DNA of 64,000 nucleotides from assembly GCF_012516315.1 (NCBI RefSeq), contig NZ_CP051185.1:5833363-5897362 (forward strand), in the 5' to 3' direction. The notes beneath the pieces are model-generated. The model had not been told where the DNA came from. It saw nothing but the letters and a program-made list of their open reading frames with translations, and made no database searches. This document shows positions 1 through 11,582 of this stretch, one piece after another. The stretch comes from Limnospira fusiformis SAG 85.79. Lineage in GTDB: Bacteria > Cyanobacteriota > Cyanobacteriia > Cyanobacteriales > Microcoleaceae. The first letter of the stretch is position 1; the number at the start of each line of letters is the position of its first letter. The position numbers were made by a program, and so were the translations under genes.

Positions 1-254
1 GAACTCAAATCAATACCCAAAACCTCAGCCTCTGGGTTAAGCTGAATCAGATATTCGGTACTCGAACCGGTGCCGCAACCCGCATCCAAAATCCGAATTT
101 TAGTTTTCTGGGGTTTTTGTCCCGTACAAAATCCATAGGCTGCTGACCAACACCAGCGCCAGTTATAACCCGGTGGCGGTTCATTTAACAAAGGGTCAGG
201 GGGAAAAGGGTAAATATCGTAAAGCCGTTTGACAGCAGCGCTAATTTCTTCCAT
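1..254 (-). CDS. Class I SAM-dependent methyltransferase, 5' part only
   Basis: The minus-strand frame starts with ATG at 254 and runs off the left edge, so about 84 N-terminal residues are visible. They contain the Rossmann motif I signature LDAGCGTG near residue 56 and a following acidic strand end (VLGIDLS), which bind S-adenosylmethionine in class I methyltransferases. The segment YDIYPFPPDP before the fold is typical of cyanobacterial methyltransferases that carry an N-terminal YPFPP-like stretch. The substrate cannot be told from this part. Confidence 0.8.
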   Translation of the reverse strand, partial: MEEISAAVKRLYDIYPFPPDPLLNEPPPGYNWRWCWSAAYGFCTGQKPQKTKIRILDAGCGTGSSTEYLIQLNPEAEVLGIDLS

Positions 255-678
255 GATCAAAACCAACAGACAACAACCCAAGCAAGCAAGCGAACGTGCT
301 TTTTCAGAATACCTTACAATTGCCCCCAGTAGACCATAAATCTGTGGGGTGTTGGTCATGTAACAAAACTTATCGTTTTTTCTCAGATAAGTTCTGGTAA
401 GTCTATACAATAGGTCTGGATACGCGATTTAATAAAATGCGAGGATTGCAGCCAAAAACATTTTAGCTGTAATTATCTGTAAAAAGATTAACCAGGTTAA
501 CAACTCAAGGAGCATGATTTAATCTCAAATTAGGTTAACATTTTACGGCAATACGGTATAATACCAAGTATGGTGCGAGACCTTCGGGTATGAAATAGAG
601 CTGAAATGGGCGTGGGGACTACCCGGTGAGGACTTCAACCCCTTGCTTGATTGGGTCGCATCCCTGGCCATCCCATAA
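255..678. other. Intergenic region before the tnpB remnant
   Basis: About 420 bases without a convincing gene. It is AT-rich up to about 545. A GC-richer part from about 565 leads into the tnpB remnant and may be leftover insertion-sequence DNA, but I recognise no ends. A plus-strand reading frame at 589-675 is open but matches nothing I know. Confidence 0.4.
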
Positions 679-1071
679 CACAGCCGGATTTTTTGGCCCA
701 CCTTCGAGACTTCCAATATGGTTGCCAAGGTGAAGCGTCTAATCAGGTCTAAGACTGCCCGATCCATGCTGACATGGGCGCATTATCGATTCAAACTAAC
801 CCTGAGACATAAGCGCGGAAATAACTGAACAGTTGTAGATGTGACCGAAGAATACACCAGCAAAACCTGTACTCACTGTGGTCATGTCCATTCCCAGCTA
901 GGTGGCTCAAAAGTGTTCCGATGTCCTGAGTGCGGGTTCACTCTACCACGGGACTGGAACGGTGCTTTTGGAATCTTTCTAAAAGCTTTGCGGGATACCG
1001 CCTCTGTTACCTTAACGGGTAATAGTGCTATCGTCGCATTGTCCGGGAACAACCGGAAAAATGTCGCGTAA
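679..1071 (+). pseudogene. IS200/IS605-type TnpB, C-terminal remnant with an internal stop
   Basis: In one frame the plus strand encodes the C-terminal third of a TnpB/OrfB protein: FETSNM, RSKTARSMLTWAHYRF, EEYTSKTC, a zinc ribbon (CTHCGH and CPECG) and the RuvC-III-like PRDWNGA. These are the hallmarks of the RNA-guided nuclease family associated with IS200/IS605 elements. The frame is broken by TGA at 826-828, inside the normally continuous stretch before the EEYTSKTC motif. The N-terminal two thirds, including RuvC-I and RuvC-II, are absent. A GTG at 841 could begin a 76-residue product, but that would carry only the zinc ribbon. I regard it as a dead fragment. It belongs to a different subfamily from the intact copy at 50214-51341. 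Confidence 0.8.
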
Positions 1072-1191
1072 ATGTATCAGCAATAGCCCCGGCTAGTCCA
1101 ACTGGGCGATGGAGTCTAACTGATCCTTGGGGTTGAGTAGAATAACCTGTTATAGGGTGTATGTAATACGCCCGTAGTGTAATGACTGTGA

Positions 1192-3957
<2,766 letters not shown>

Positions 3958-3991
3958 AGCTAATTTGAGCCTCTGTTAATTTTACCTAGGT

Positions 3992-4023
3992 TCCCCGTTC
4001 ATACGAGAGCGGGGATTTTTTTT
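3992..4023 (+). terminator. Rho-independent terminator of apcE
   Basis: Arms TCCCCG (3992-3997) and CGGGGA (4010-4015) enclose a 12-base loop and are followed by eight T residues. It lies 35 bases after the apcE stop. Since the DedA gene converges from the other side with its stop at 4030, this hairpin separates the two units. Confidence 0.85.
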
Positions 4024-4029
4024 GTATCC

Positions 4030-4650
4030 CTAAAGATTTTTCGCCTGGCGAGACTCCCACCACATGGGAATCACAAACCAAGCCACCACCAATAACAGAG
4101 CAATGATCGCAAATTCACCCACCCAAGAGACTAATTGGGGTAAAGGGACAACCTGACCGACAAAATAGGCAAGGCTAACCATTACAGAAGCCCAGAGTAT
4201 CGCCCCAGCACCATTACATAGAAAAAATTTCCAGTATTTCATCCCAGCAATTCCGGCTAGGGGGCCAGCAAAAATTCGCAGGAGGGCCACAAATCTACCT
4301 AAAAAAACGGCCTTAGCTGCATTTTGGCTGAATTGGTCTTTGACTTCAATTAGTTGTTCTTCCTTGATGCGGAATAACTTACCCAATAAACACAAAAACG
4401 GCCAACCACCCCAGCGCCCTACCCAGTAACCGCAGTTATCCCCTAGGATGGCACCTGCGATCGCACAACCGAGAACCCACCAATAGTTAAGTTCTCCACT
4501 CCCGGCTAGGAATCCCCCCACCAGTGTGATAGTTTCTCCCGGTAGAGGAACCCCGGCATTTTCTAGGGCGATACCGCCGAAAACCGCCCAATAGCCATAT
4601 TCATGGGCGATCGCCTTAATTGTTTCCAGTGATACAACTTCAAAGGACAT
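4030..4650 (-). CDS. DedA family (SNARE-associated/VTT) membrane protein
   Basis: A 206-residue polytopic membrane protein. It has the DedA signature: FGGIALENAGVPLPGETI near residue 20, then GAILGDNCGYWVGRWGG, and FLGRFVALLRIFAGPLAGIAGM in the centre, which is the conserved F-x-R-x-x-P/A-x-x-R-x-x-x-x-x-x-A-G motif. DedA proteins are inner-membrane transporters linked to lipid-carrier flipping and membrane homeostasis. The exact substrate here is unknown. The gene stands alone, convergent with apcE. Confidence 0.92.
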   Translation of the reverse strand: MSFEVVSLETIKAIAHEYGYWAVFGGIALENAGVPLPGETITLVGGFLAGSGELNYWWVLGCAIAGAILGDNCGYWVGRWGGWPFLCLLGKLFRIKEEQLIEVKDQFSQNAAKAVFLGRFVALLRIFAGPLAGIAGMKYWKFFLCNGAGAILWASVMVSLAYFVGQVVPLPQLVSWVGEFAIIALLLVVAWFVIPMWWESRQAKNL

Positions 4651-4742
4651 TCAATGGTGTCTTCATATTTTTTTCGCAATTCTTTACAATCGTATAATAT
4701 TTTTAGCTATATTGCATTCGATAACCGCCATAGCTGTGGTGG

Positions 4743-4931
4743 TTAATCTCGGGGTAACTCTCCCCTGGGTGTGGCAGGGGCGATCGCCAACACACATTTT
4801 TTGTTACCTACGACAACATATTTACCACCCCGGTCAGATACCATGTAGTTGTCACCAGGGGAATCTTTCCTATAACTACCTCGTCTAAAGGCAAGTGTGG
4901 TAGGTTGACCAAAAATTTTGACAAAATTCAT
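4743..4931 (-). CDS. Doubtful 62-residue open frame
   Basis: ATG at 4931, divergent from the STAS gene at 4952. The peptide contains MVSDRGGKYVVVGNKKCVLAI, which could be a small beta-rich fold, but I do not recognise a family. The minus-strand leader has no purine-rich ribosome site, while the plus-strand leader of 4952 clearly does. It fills most of a 300-base gap (4651-4951) that otherwise holds only a promoter region. Treat as unproven. Confidence 0.25.
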   Translation of the reverse strand: MNFVKIFGQPTTLAFRRGSYRKDSPGDNYMVSDRGGKYVVVGNKKCVLAIAPATPRGELPRD

Positions 4932-4951
4932 TACACATAGGAGAAATAGTC

Positions 4952-5287
4952 ATGAGTGCTAACAAACCCTGGATCATTCGGCCTCAGAATAAATTAGATT
5001 CCCAAGGTTCAGAAGAACTGAAAAAACAGTTTTTGTCAATCACTTCTGAACCACCCATACTTTGGATCATAGATATGAGCCATGTAGAATTTATCGATAG
5101 TTCTGGTTTGGGGGCTTTAGTGGTGGCTCAAAAAACAGCTAAAAAATTGGGTTGTCGTTTAGTGGTTTGCCACCTAGGGGATGTAGCTAAAATGGTCTTG
5201 GAAATTACCCAACTAGATAGGGTGCTTGAAATTGTGGATAACATCGACCAAATTTCCGCCAATCCTCAAACTTTGCTTTCTGCATAA
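4952..5287 (+). CDS. STAS-domain anti-sigma factor antagonist
   Basis: A 111-residue single STAS domain, the length of SpoIIAA-like antagonists. The motif VEFIDSSGLGAL places the conserved phosphorylatable serine at position 51. These proteins switch partners with a serine kinase/anti-sigma factor depending on that phosphorylation. The start is supported by TAGGAG ten bases upstream. No partner kinase or PP2C phosphatase is encoded in the window. The downstream gene begins about 50 bases later on the same strand and could be co-transcribed. Confidence 0.9.
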   Translation: MSANKPWIIRPQNKLDSQGSEELKKQFLSITSEPPILWIIDMSHVEFIDSSGLGALVVAQKTAKKLGCRLVVCHLGDVAKMVLEITQLDRVLEIVDNIDQISANPQTLLSA

Positions 5288-5337
5288 ATCCCACTGCCTT
5301 TCTGGTAAAATCAATGTCGTCGCTTGAGGAGTTAACT

Positions 5338-7605
5338 ATGGGGTGGATGCGGTACATAGCGATGGCATTAGTCAATACATTGGGCGTTGTGGTGGGGATT
5401 ATCTTAGTACCCGCCCCTCATGCAGTGGCTCAACTAGCAGCGGAGACAGAGGAGCCAGTAGAATATAAGATCTGGGAATCGGAAACTCGCTTATCAGAAT
5501 ATGGCAGAACTTCCTCTAGCTTAGATCGCCTAGAAACAGTGCGGGAAAATCCCCAATCTGTCCCTCAATTATATGAATTACGCGATCGCCTACAAGCCCA
5601 ACTTGACCAAGTATCTGGCCCCCCTGACCCCCTGGTAGTTCAGGAAGCCTGGCAATATGAACTACAACTCCAACAATATCATAGTTGGCGTAAAGCCCTA
5701 CGGCAAACCGAAAGCCGCATTCGCAACGAAGAAAAAGCCAGCCAACACTGGAAACAAGCCGCCGAATTAGCACTCGAAGCCGTAGAAATCGGTCAATATC
5801 CTAACCCCACCGTTAAAGATTGGGAAATGGCACAACAGTTATGGATAGCGGCGATAGACTCCTTGCGACAAATTCCCGCAGATAGTTTGATTCAACCCCA
5901 GGCTATTGAGAAAATTGTTGAATACCAGGGCTATTTAGCCATTGTCACCTATCAACGAGCCTTGGCTAGTCAACCAGAAGCTGAACCGAGGGCTACTACC
6001 GGAGAAATTGCTCAGTTTTCCGTCGCTGAACCCAAGTTTCCCGGTTTTGCTCTCCATGCTGATGTTAATCGGGATGGCGTAATTGATGAGCGCGACAAAA
6101 TGCGCCCTACTCAATGGTCATTATCTGCTGGACCTTTGATTCTGTTTAATAATGATGATGACGATCGCAGTGGTATTCCTGACTGGAGCGATCGCATTGT
6201 TAATGGCGAATATGACGAGGCAGATTTAGCCCAAATTCATTTTAAGATTTCCGAAGAATATCAAGACGCAGATATATATATTAGCGTTGATGAAGCCTCC
6301 CGCCGCCGGATTAATATGTTCCAAAAAACCCTGGGCGGCTGGAAATATATTGATTTGTCCGGTGCTTCTCCCCTGGAATTTAGCCCTACTATTATCCTGG
6401 GTGTTGAGGCTAAACAATTCGCTGATGGTCAATGGAGTGGCTTAGTCAATGTCAAAGCGATCGCCCGTAAAAATGATACAGAAATCGCCTCTGACCAAAT
6501 CCAAATGGGTGTCGCACCTTGGATTATGTCTCCTAATACCGCCCCCGTTTCCCAGGTACATATAAGCGATCGCGGTGTGAATCAAGACGTAGTAGAAGCC
6601 GTACAAGATGCGATCGCCCCCACCGGAACCCCCACCCGTATTACCCCAGGAGAAACCGTCTGGATGCGAGATAGCGCTGCTATTGGCTATGTACAATTCC
6701 CCAGTCCTGATGGTTTGCGTCAATACAATGTCGCTTTAAGCCCTCCCGGCGGCAGTGATTATGCCAGTTCTTTATTAGGGCGAAATTTTGGTTGGGCTGA
6801 AATCGGAGAACCCCGCGAACTTGACCCCAAAAATCAATGGTTAGATTTCTATGGCAACCTTAATGTTACCCCACCTATTCCCGGCTATCCTATGGGGCGT
6901 ATATACTACGGAAAAGCTGACGGGGAAACTATAAATCCCGATATTTTAGCCTTTTTAGAAGCCCAAAAAGTTCAGTGGCCCCCCGTAGAAATTGACACCT
7001 CTTGGTTAATTACTCGCCAAGTAGATGAACTAATCACATTTGTTCCCACCGCATCAGGTAGACCCTTAATGCTAGTCGTTAGTCCTCAAGAGGGCGTTAA
7101 TTTATTGCGGCAATTAGCCCAAACCGGTTACGAAGGGGCAGCAATTAATCGCAGTTTAAGCACCCAAACCACAGTGAGAGCAGCCCTGAATAATGAACTA
7201 TTAATTCAGCATAATTTGAGGTTGCATCGTGACAAAATCACCCCTTTAATTAATCAGTTAAAAGAGGAATTTAAACTTAATGATGAGCAAATTGTGGAAG
7301 TCCCAGCCATGTTTGGTTATACCGGATATGCTTGGTGGCCGAACCCGGTTAATTCTGTGTTTGTCAATGGCAAATTATTGGTGTCTGACCCGCGAGGGGC
7401 TTTGATTGATGGCCGAGATTACACCCAGGAAGACTTGCAGCGACGATTAGCGATCGCTGGTCTTGAGATCACATTTTTAGATGATAGTTATTACCAAAAC
7501 CTCCGAGGTAGTCTCAACGCCGGTTTAAATACTACCAGAATCGGCGAAGAACAGGCCTTCTGGGAATCCTTCACACAACAGTTAGGACAATTTAGCCAAC
7601 GCTAA
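5338..7605 (+). CDS. Secreted protein-arginine deiminase (PAD) family protein, probably catalytically inactive
   Basis: A 755-residue protein with an N-terminal signal peptide (hydrophobic about residues 5-30). I chose ATG 5338 because GAGGAG stands six bases before it; an in-frame ATG at 5314 lacks this. Residues 40-220 are helical and Gln/Glu-rich. From about 235 the PAD middle and catalytic domains are recognisable: calcium-site-like DVNRDGVIDERD (242-253), NNDDDDRSG, APWIMSPNTAPV, WMRDSAAIGY, GNLNVTPPI, VDELITFVP and a C-terminal ITFLDDSYY. Compared with human PAD4, Asp350 and Asp473 have counterparts (Asp445, Asp563). The His471 position is Gln561 (RQVDE instead of GHVDE) and the Cys645 position is Ala728 (LNAGLNTTR instead of VHCGTNVRR). 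PADs convert peptidyl-arginine to citrulline; without His and Cys this one should not. It may bind arginine-rich ligands or calcium instead. Confidence 0.8.
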   Translation: MGWMRYIAMALVNTLGVVVGIILVPAPHAVAQLAAETEEPVEYKIWESETRLSEYGRTSSSLDRLETVRENPQSVPQLYELRDRLQAQLDQVSGPPDPLVVQEAWQYELQLQQYHSWRKALRQTESRIRNEEKASQHWKQAAELALEAVEIGQYPNPTVKDWEMAQQLWIAAIDSLRQIPADSLIQPQAIEKIVEYQGYLAIVTYQRALASQPEAEPRATTGEIAQFSVAEPKFPGFALHADVNRDGVIDERDKMRPTQWSLSAGPLILFNNDDDDRSGIPDWSDRIVNGEYDEADLAQIHFKISEEYQDADIYISVDEASRRRINMFQKTLGGWKYIDLSGASPLEFSPTIILGVEAKQFADGQWSGLVNVKAIARKNDTEIASDQIQMGVAPWIMSPNTAPVSQVHISDRGVNQDVVEAVQDAIAPTGTPTRITPGETVWMRDSAAIGYVQFPSPDGLRQYNVALSPPGGSDYASSLLGRNFGWAEIGEPRELDPKNQWLDFYGNLNVTPPIPGYPMGRIYYGKADGETINPDILAFLEAQKVQWPPVEIDTSWLITRQVDELITFVPTASGRPLMLVVSPQEGVNLLRQLAQTGYEGAAINRSLSTQTTVRAALNNELLIQHNLRLHRDKITPLINQLKEEFKLNDEQIVEVPAMFGYTGYAWWPNPVNSVFVNGKLLVSDPRGALIDGRDYTQEDLQRRLAIAGLEITFLDDSYYQNLRGSLNAGLNTTRIGEEQAFWESFTQQLGQFSQR

Positions 7606-7654
7606 CAAATAGCTATGGCGATCGCCCAAATTTAGATAATGCTAATACAAACAA

Positions 7655-8227
7655 ATGTCGATTTTGGCAAATCTCTTAAACCGTTTAGTAATGGCTACAG
7701 CGATTCCCACCCCATCAGATTGGTGGATTTTAGCCGCCACCTTTCTGGTTTATGGTGCGATCGCCCTTCCCCTCGGCTTCTCCATGAATTTTCTCAAATG
7801 GAACCCCATACATTTTCACCCCCTGCGACTCCTAGGGGCTATGATTTGGCTATTTATCACCCCCGCACTGCTTGAGGAAACCCTCTTTCGCGTGCTGTTA
7901 ATACCTCCCCCCACAGAAGCTCTATCGCCCCTGATATGGCTATTTTGGGCGGCTTTCAGCCTCATTTTATTTGTCATTTCCCACCCCATTGCCGCCTTGA
8001 CTTATAATCCAGCCGGAAATCCTACCTTTTGCCAAACCCCATTTTTAAGTTTAGCTACAATTTTGGGATTGGCTTGCACGATCGCCTATACTTTAACCGG
8101 GTCTTTGTTAATTCCAGTTTTGTTTCACTGGTTGGTAGTAGTGGTTTGGTTGTTTCTGTTAGATGGCGAACATAAATTATCTGCCAATTTACAGGCGAAA
8201 TCAGATAATCTAACACCATCATCATAG
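7655..8227 (+). CDS. CPBP family intramembrane (CAAX-type) protease
   Basis: A 190-residue protein with four to five hydrophobic segments. It carries the glutamic-type CPBP/ABI signature: LLEETLFR (Glu74, Glu75, Arg79), a histidine in ISHP (His110) and a second one in LFHW (His158). The family includes Rce1-like prenyl-protein endopeptidases and bacterial immunity proteins. The bacterial substrate is not predictable here. It follows the PAD-like gene by 50 bases and precedes the PerM gene by 29, consistent with one operon. ATG 7691 is an alternative start. Confidence 0.85.
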   Translation: MSILANLLNRLVMATAIPTPSDWWILAATFLVYGAIALPLGFSMNFLKWNPIHFHPLRLLGAMIWLFITPALLEETLFRVLLIPPPTEALSPLIWLFWAAFSLILFVISHPIAALTYNPAGNPTFCQTPFLSLATILGLACTIAYTLTGSLLIPVLFHWLVVVVWLFLLDGEHKLSANLQAKSDNLTPSS

Positions 8228-8256
8228 TTGGCAAGCGCATTAATGGGAGTTCGATA

Positions 8257-9423
8257 GTGAAAATTGGAGATTGGATCGCCTTTTTCTTTTTAGTCATTTC
8301 CCTAATAATTTTATGGGAATTCCGACAGATTCTATTATTGTTATTTACTTCCGTCATCTTGGCGATCGCCCTTAACGGTTTGGTGCGTTGGCTACAACGA
8401 TTTAGGCTGAGTCGCGGTCAAGCCGTCTTCCTAGCTATCAGCTTAGTGTCCTTTGTCGGCATTATGTTTTTTAGTCTAATTATGCCGCCATTTTTAGACC
8501 AGTTTCAACAACTGCTAAACTTGGTTCCTAGAGGCTATGAAAGATTCACCCGTTGGATTGATTTCATTCTCCAACAACCTCCGATTTGGCTCCCAGAAAT
8601 TAACTTGAGACTCCCCGGCTTTACCGAAATTGCTAGACAAGTTGGGCCGCTGGCTCAGAATATCCTCGGCAATTTCTTCGCCGTCTTTAACTTCTCCGTT
8701 AACACACTTCTACAGGGTCTATTAATTTTTGTTTTTACCCTAATGTTAGTCGCCAATCCCGCCTCATATAGACGGCTAGTGGTGCGCTTATTTCCATCTT
8801 TTTATCGCCGCCGAGCCGATGAAATTTTGGGTCTGTGTGAAATTTCCCTCTTGCAGTGGATGCGCGGAATTGTCATTAATTCTGTGTTTATCGCTACTCT
8901 GAGTTATATCAGTTTAACCATATTAAATGTCGAATTTGTTCTCGCTCACGCCTTATTAGCAGGCGTGTTTAACCTAGTTCCGAATATCGGCCCTACCTTG
9001 AGTGTCGTATTTCCCGTTTCCGTCGCTCTTTTGGACTCCCCCGGTAAAGCCTTTTTAGTCTTGGTCGCATATATTATTATTCAGAACTTGGAGAGTTATT
9101 GGTTCAGTCCCATGATTATGCAGAGACAAATTTCTCTACTCCCAGCCGCTACCTTGATGGCACAATTGTTTTTTGCCAGATTTCTGGGATTTGGGGGTTT
9201 GGTTCTCGCCCTCCCTTTGGCTGTCGTCACCAAAACTTGGTTGGAACAAGCCGTATTAAAGGATATTTTTGATAACTGGACCTTGGGTCAACCTCTACTC
9301 GAAAGTTCTGATATTTCCGAATCTGAGCAGGTGTTAATAGCAGCAGACACCCCCCCAGAATTACCCGATAGTTCCCCTAATGATTCTACTCAGGAGCATG
9401 ATAGCGACGATGGCGAAATTTGA
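8257..9423 (+). CDS. AI-2E family transporter (PerM/TqsA-like permease)
   Basis: A 388-residue membrane protein starting with GTG, which is supported by GGGAG seven bases upstream. It shows the AI-2E/PerM architecture: two N-terminal helices, a central cytoplasmic-membrane region, then a C-terminal helix bundle with FNLVPNIGPTLSVVFPV and the ENYxxxPxI-like motif NLESYWFSPMIM. The last 50 residues are acidic and disordered. Members export small solutes; transport of AI-2 is shown only for some. The gene overlaps the next one by 14 bases, indicating co-translation. Confidence 0.9.
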   Translation: MKIGDWIAFFFLVISLIILWEFRQILLLLFTSVILAIALNGLVRWLQRFRLSRGQAVFLAISLVSFVGIMFFSLIMPPFLDQFQQLLNLVPRGYERFTRWIDFILQQPPIWLPEINLRLPGFTEIARQVGPLAQNILGNFFAVFNFSVNTLLQGLLIFVFTLMLVANPASYRRLVVRLFPSFYRRRADEILGLCEISLLQWMRGIVINSVFIATLSYISLTILNVEFVLAHALLAGVFNLVPNIGPTLSVVFPVSVALLDSPGKAFLVLVAYIIIQNLESYWFSPMIMQRQISLLPAATLMAQLFFARFLGFGGLVLALPLAVVTKTWLEQAVLKDIFDNWTLGQPLLESSDISESEQVLIAADTPPELPDSSPNDSTQEHDSDDGEI

Positions 9424-10327
9424 GAAGTTAAAACCCGGCGATCGCTTGCGTGTCATTGCTCCCAGTGGCAGAATTAGGGAACTTAAATCTGTAGAAACAG
9501 GTTTAGATATTTGGCGCGAGCAAGCATATCAAATTAGCCTCACTTCTGGTTACGATCGCAGTTGGGGTTATTTAGCCGGAACTGATAGCGATCGCCGTCG
9601 TCAACTCTTAGATGCCATTGGCGATGACTACAGCCGAGGTATTCTCTGTGCTAGGGGGGGCTATGGCGCGACTAGACTCCTGGAAGGGTTATCTATTGCT
9701 GATATTCCCCCCTCCACTAACCCTAAGTTTTTAATCGGGTTTTCTGATATTACCGCCCTATTGTGGGCTTTGTCTGGACAGGAAAATATTTTAGCCATTC
9801 ATGGTCCCGTTTTAACTACTTTAGCCCAAGAACCCGATTGGGCGATCGCTCGTTTATTTGACTATCTAGCAGGTAAACCCCTTCAACCCCTCCACGGAGA
9901 CGGGTGGGGCGGCGGTAAAGTACGCGGTCGCCTATTTCCTGGGAATTTAACTGTCGCTACTTATCTATTAGGAACCCCCCATCAACCTGATTTAACTAAT
10001 GCTATCCTCGCCTTTGAAGATGTCAATGAGGAACCCTACCGCCTAGATAGAATGTTGACCTACTGGCGCACTATCGGCGCGTTTCAGCCTGTCCTTGGTA
10101 TCGCCTTGGGGCGCTTTAGTCAGTCCGGGTCTGACCTTAACTCCCCTGGGGATTTTTCCGTTGAACAAGTATTGCGCGATCGCCTTTTTGACCTGAATAT
10201 CCCCATTGTTGCTAATCTTTCCTTTGGTCATGACGGCCCCAATCCTATTTTACCTGTCGGCTTAGAAGTAGAATTAGATGGCGATCGCGGTGTTTTGAGT
10301 TGGCCAACAAACCCCCCCTCATACTGA
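9410..10327 (+). CDS. LD-carboxypeptidase (peptidase family S66)
   Basis: A 305-residue enzyme of the LdcA/MccF fold. It begins MAKFEKLKPGDRLRVIAPSG. The catalytic triad is visible as Ser112 in GFSDIT, Glu203 in AFEDVNEEPYR and His274 in FGHDGPN. LdcA enzymes remove the terminal D-alanine from murein tetrapeptides during peptidoglycan recycling; MccF-type members cleave microcin adducts. I chose ATG 9410 over 9380 and 9398 because the family start lies just before the first strand and AGGAG ends 13 bases before it. It overlaps the permease gene by 14 bases. Confidence 0.9.
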   Translation: MAKFEKLKPGDRLRVIAPSGRIRELKSVETGLDIWREQAYQISLTSGYDRSWGYLAGTDSDRRRQLLDAIGDDYSRGILCARGGYGATRLLEGLSIADIPPSTNPKFLIGFSDITALLWALSGQENILAIHGPVLTTLAQEPDWAIARLFDYLAGKPLQPLHGDGWGGGKVRGRLFPGNLTVATYLLGTPHQPDLTNAILAFEDVNEEPYRLDRMLTYWRTIGAFQPVLGIALGRFSQSGSDLNSPGDFSVEQVLRDRLFDLNIPIVANLSFGHDGPNPILPVGLEVELDGDRGVLSWPTNPPSY

Positions 10328-10555
10328 TAGCTTGCCCCGCCGTTTCTTACCACATATTTAGTGATTAGTCAATCATCCTGTCAAAGATTTACAATTGACT
10401 ATATTATGTAAAGATAAGCGATCGACTTTGTAAAAATATGGACAAATTGCCTGCGATCGTCTTCTGTTTTCCTTCAATTCCACCTATATATTACTTATGT
10501 AGTTAATATTTTTGATTACTACAAATATCCTTCTAACTAAAACCTATTCCCGCCC

Positions 10556-11356
10556 ATGAAAACAACTTCTTTATTTGGGACAGCTTTATTAGCCACCAGT
10601 GTAGCCATAGTTTCTTCCGCATTTTTACCCGCCGCCGCTTTTAATATTACCCAAACCGGAGGTCAAGCCGGAAACCCCCAACAAGACCTGTGGCAGGTGG
10701 GGGTTACCACCAATGATATCGGAGCAACCTTTCAGATTGACTGGTTCCTGGATCGAAACTTTGATGGTTCCGGCGGCCTTAGTCAAGACTTGAGTGCATT
10801 TTCTACCTTTAAGGTTGATAGCTTTACCAGTGACTATCTGGACTTGACCATCAATATTAGCAACACCACAGCACTCACCCAAACATTTACCGAGGCTGGT
10901 ATTGTTAGTTTTGGATTCGGTATTGACCCCAACGCCACCAGTGTTCAATTGCTACAAAGTGGCAATAACTTCACTGGCGCTCAAGTTAGGACCGGTCAAC
11001 AAACTTTCCCTGGTGGCTTTAAACAAATTGACATCTGTATTTTCACCCAGGGTTGTAATGGTGGTTCCCAGAATAGTGCTTTAGCCGCTGGTGCATCTGA
11101 TAGTCTACGATTAAGGATTGGAGGCGACTTTACCAACGGGACCGCTACCATTGGCGCGAACCTCCTTGATTTTCCGGTTAAATTCCAAACTACTGACGGT
11201 AGCTTTGAATTAGCTGGCGCGGGTGGCGGTGTACAAAATGTCGAACAAGTCCCCGAACCTCTGACTATTTTGGGTACAGGTATGGCTTTGGGTTTTGGCA
11301 GTATGTTCAAGCGTGAACACGACAAGAAGAAAAATAAATCCAGCCTCAAAGCCTAA
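10556..11356 (+). CDS. PEP-CTERM sorting-domain surface protein
   Basis: A 266-residue exported protein. It has an N-terminal signal peptide (KTTSLFGTALLATS, cleavage near AAAF), a Thr/Asn/Gly-rich beta-type body and a C-terminal sorting tail: VPEP at about 235, a hydrophobic helix (LTILGTGMALGFGSMF) and a Lys-rich cytoplasmic end. PEP-CTERM tails are processed by an exosortase and target proteins to the envelope or extracellular polymer. Two cysteines (CIFTQGC) may form a disulphide. No exosortase gene is present in the window. The 228 bases upstream are AT-rich promoter DNA. Confidence 0.9.
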   Translation: MKTTSLFGTALLATSVAIVSSAFLPAAAFNITQTGGQAGNPQQDLWQVGVTTNDIGATFQIDWFLDRNFDGSGGLSQDLSAFSTFKVDSFTSDYLDLTINISNTTALTQTFTEAGIVSFGFGIDPNATSVQLLQSGNNFTGAQVRTGQQTFPGGFKQIDICIFTQGCNGGSQNSALAAGASDSLRLRIGGDFTNGTATIGANLLDFPVKFQTTDGSFELAGAGGGVQNVEQVPEPLTILGTGMALGFGSMFKREHDKKKNKSSLKA

Positions 11357-11430
11357 GCGCGTCTCTGTTGTCCCCATTAGTCATGCCAGTATTTTTAGCC
11401 ACAGAGACTGGGGCGCATCAGTAATTTTAC

Positions 11431-11500
11431 GGGTCATGCTTTACAAAACCCCCTTTTATGTAAAGCTGAACCGTATTTTTATGTAATGTCTTCGTAAAAT
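11431..11500 (+). promoter_or_regulatory. Duplicated leader element upstream of the second PEP-CTERM gene
   Basis: About 70 bases closely resemble 12350-12419. Both share ACAAAACCCCC, a TATATAAAG/TATGTAAAG box, TGAACC/TGACCC, a T-run, TGTAATGT and GATAAAAT/CGTAAAAT. Each copy ends 82-83 bases before its gene's ATG, so the promoter region was copied together with the gene and has been conserved. Confidence 0.6.
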
Positions 11501-11582
11501 CAGCTTTTAGGGGTAGACAGTAGCTGTGGGCACTTGGTAGAATGCAGTTATAGCAAGTTATGAATATAGGACAAAGAGAGAG

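Noticed and set aside
841..1071. Open frame starting with GTG that could be called a small zinc-ribbon protein
   Set aside because: It is the tail of a tnpB whose frame continues upstream to 679 and is interrupted by a stop at 826-828, so I treat it as a pseudogene.
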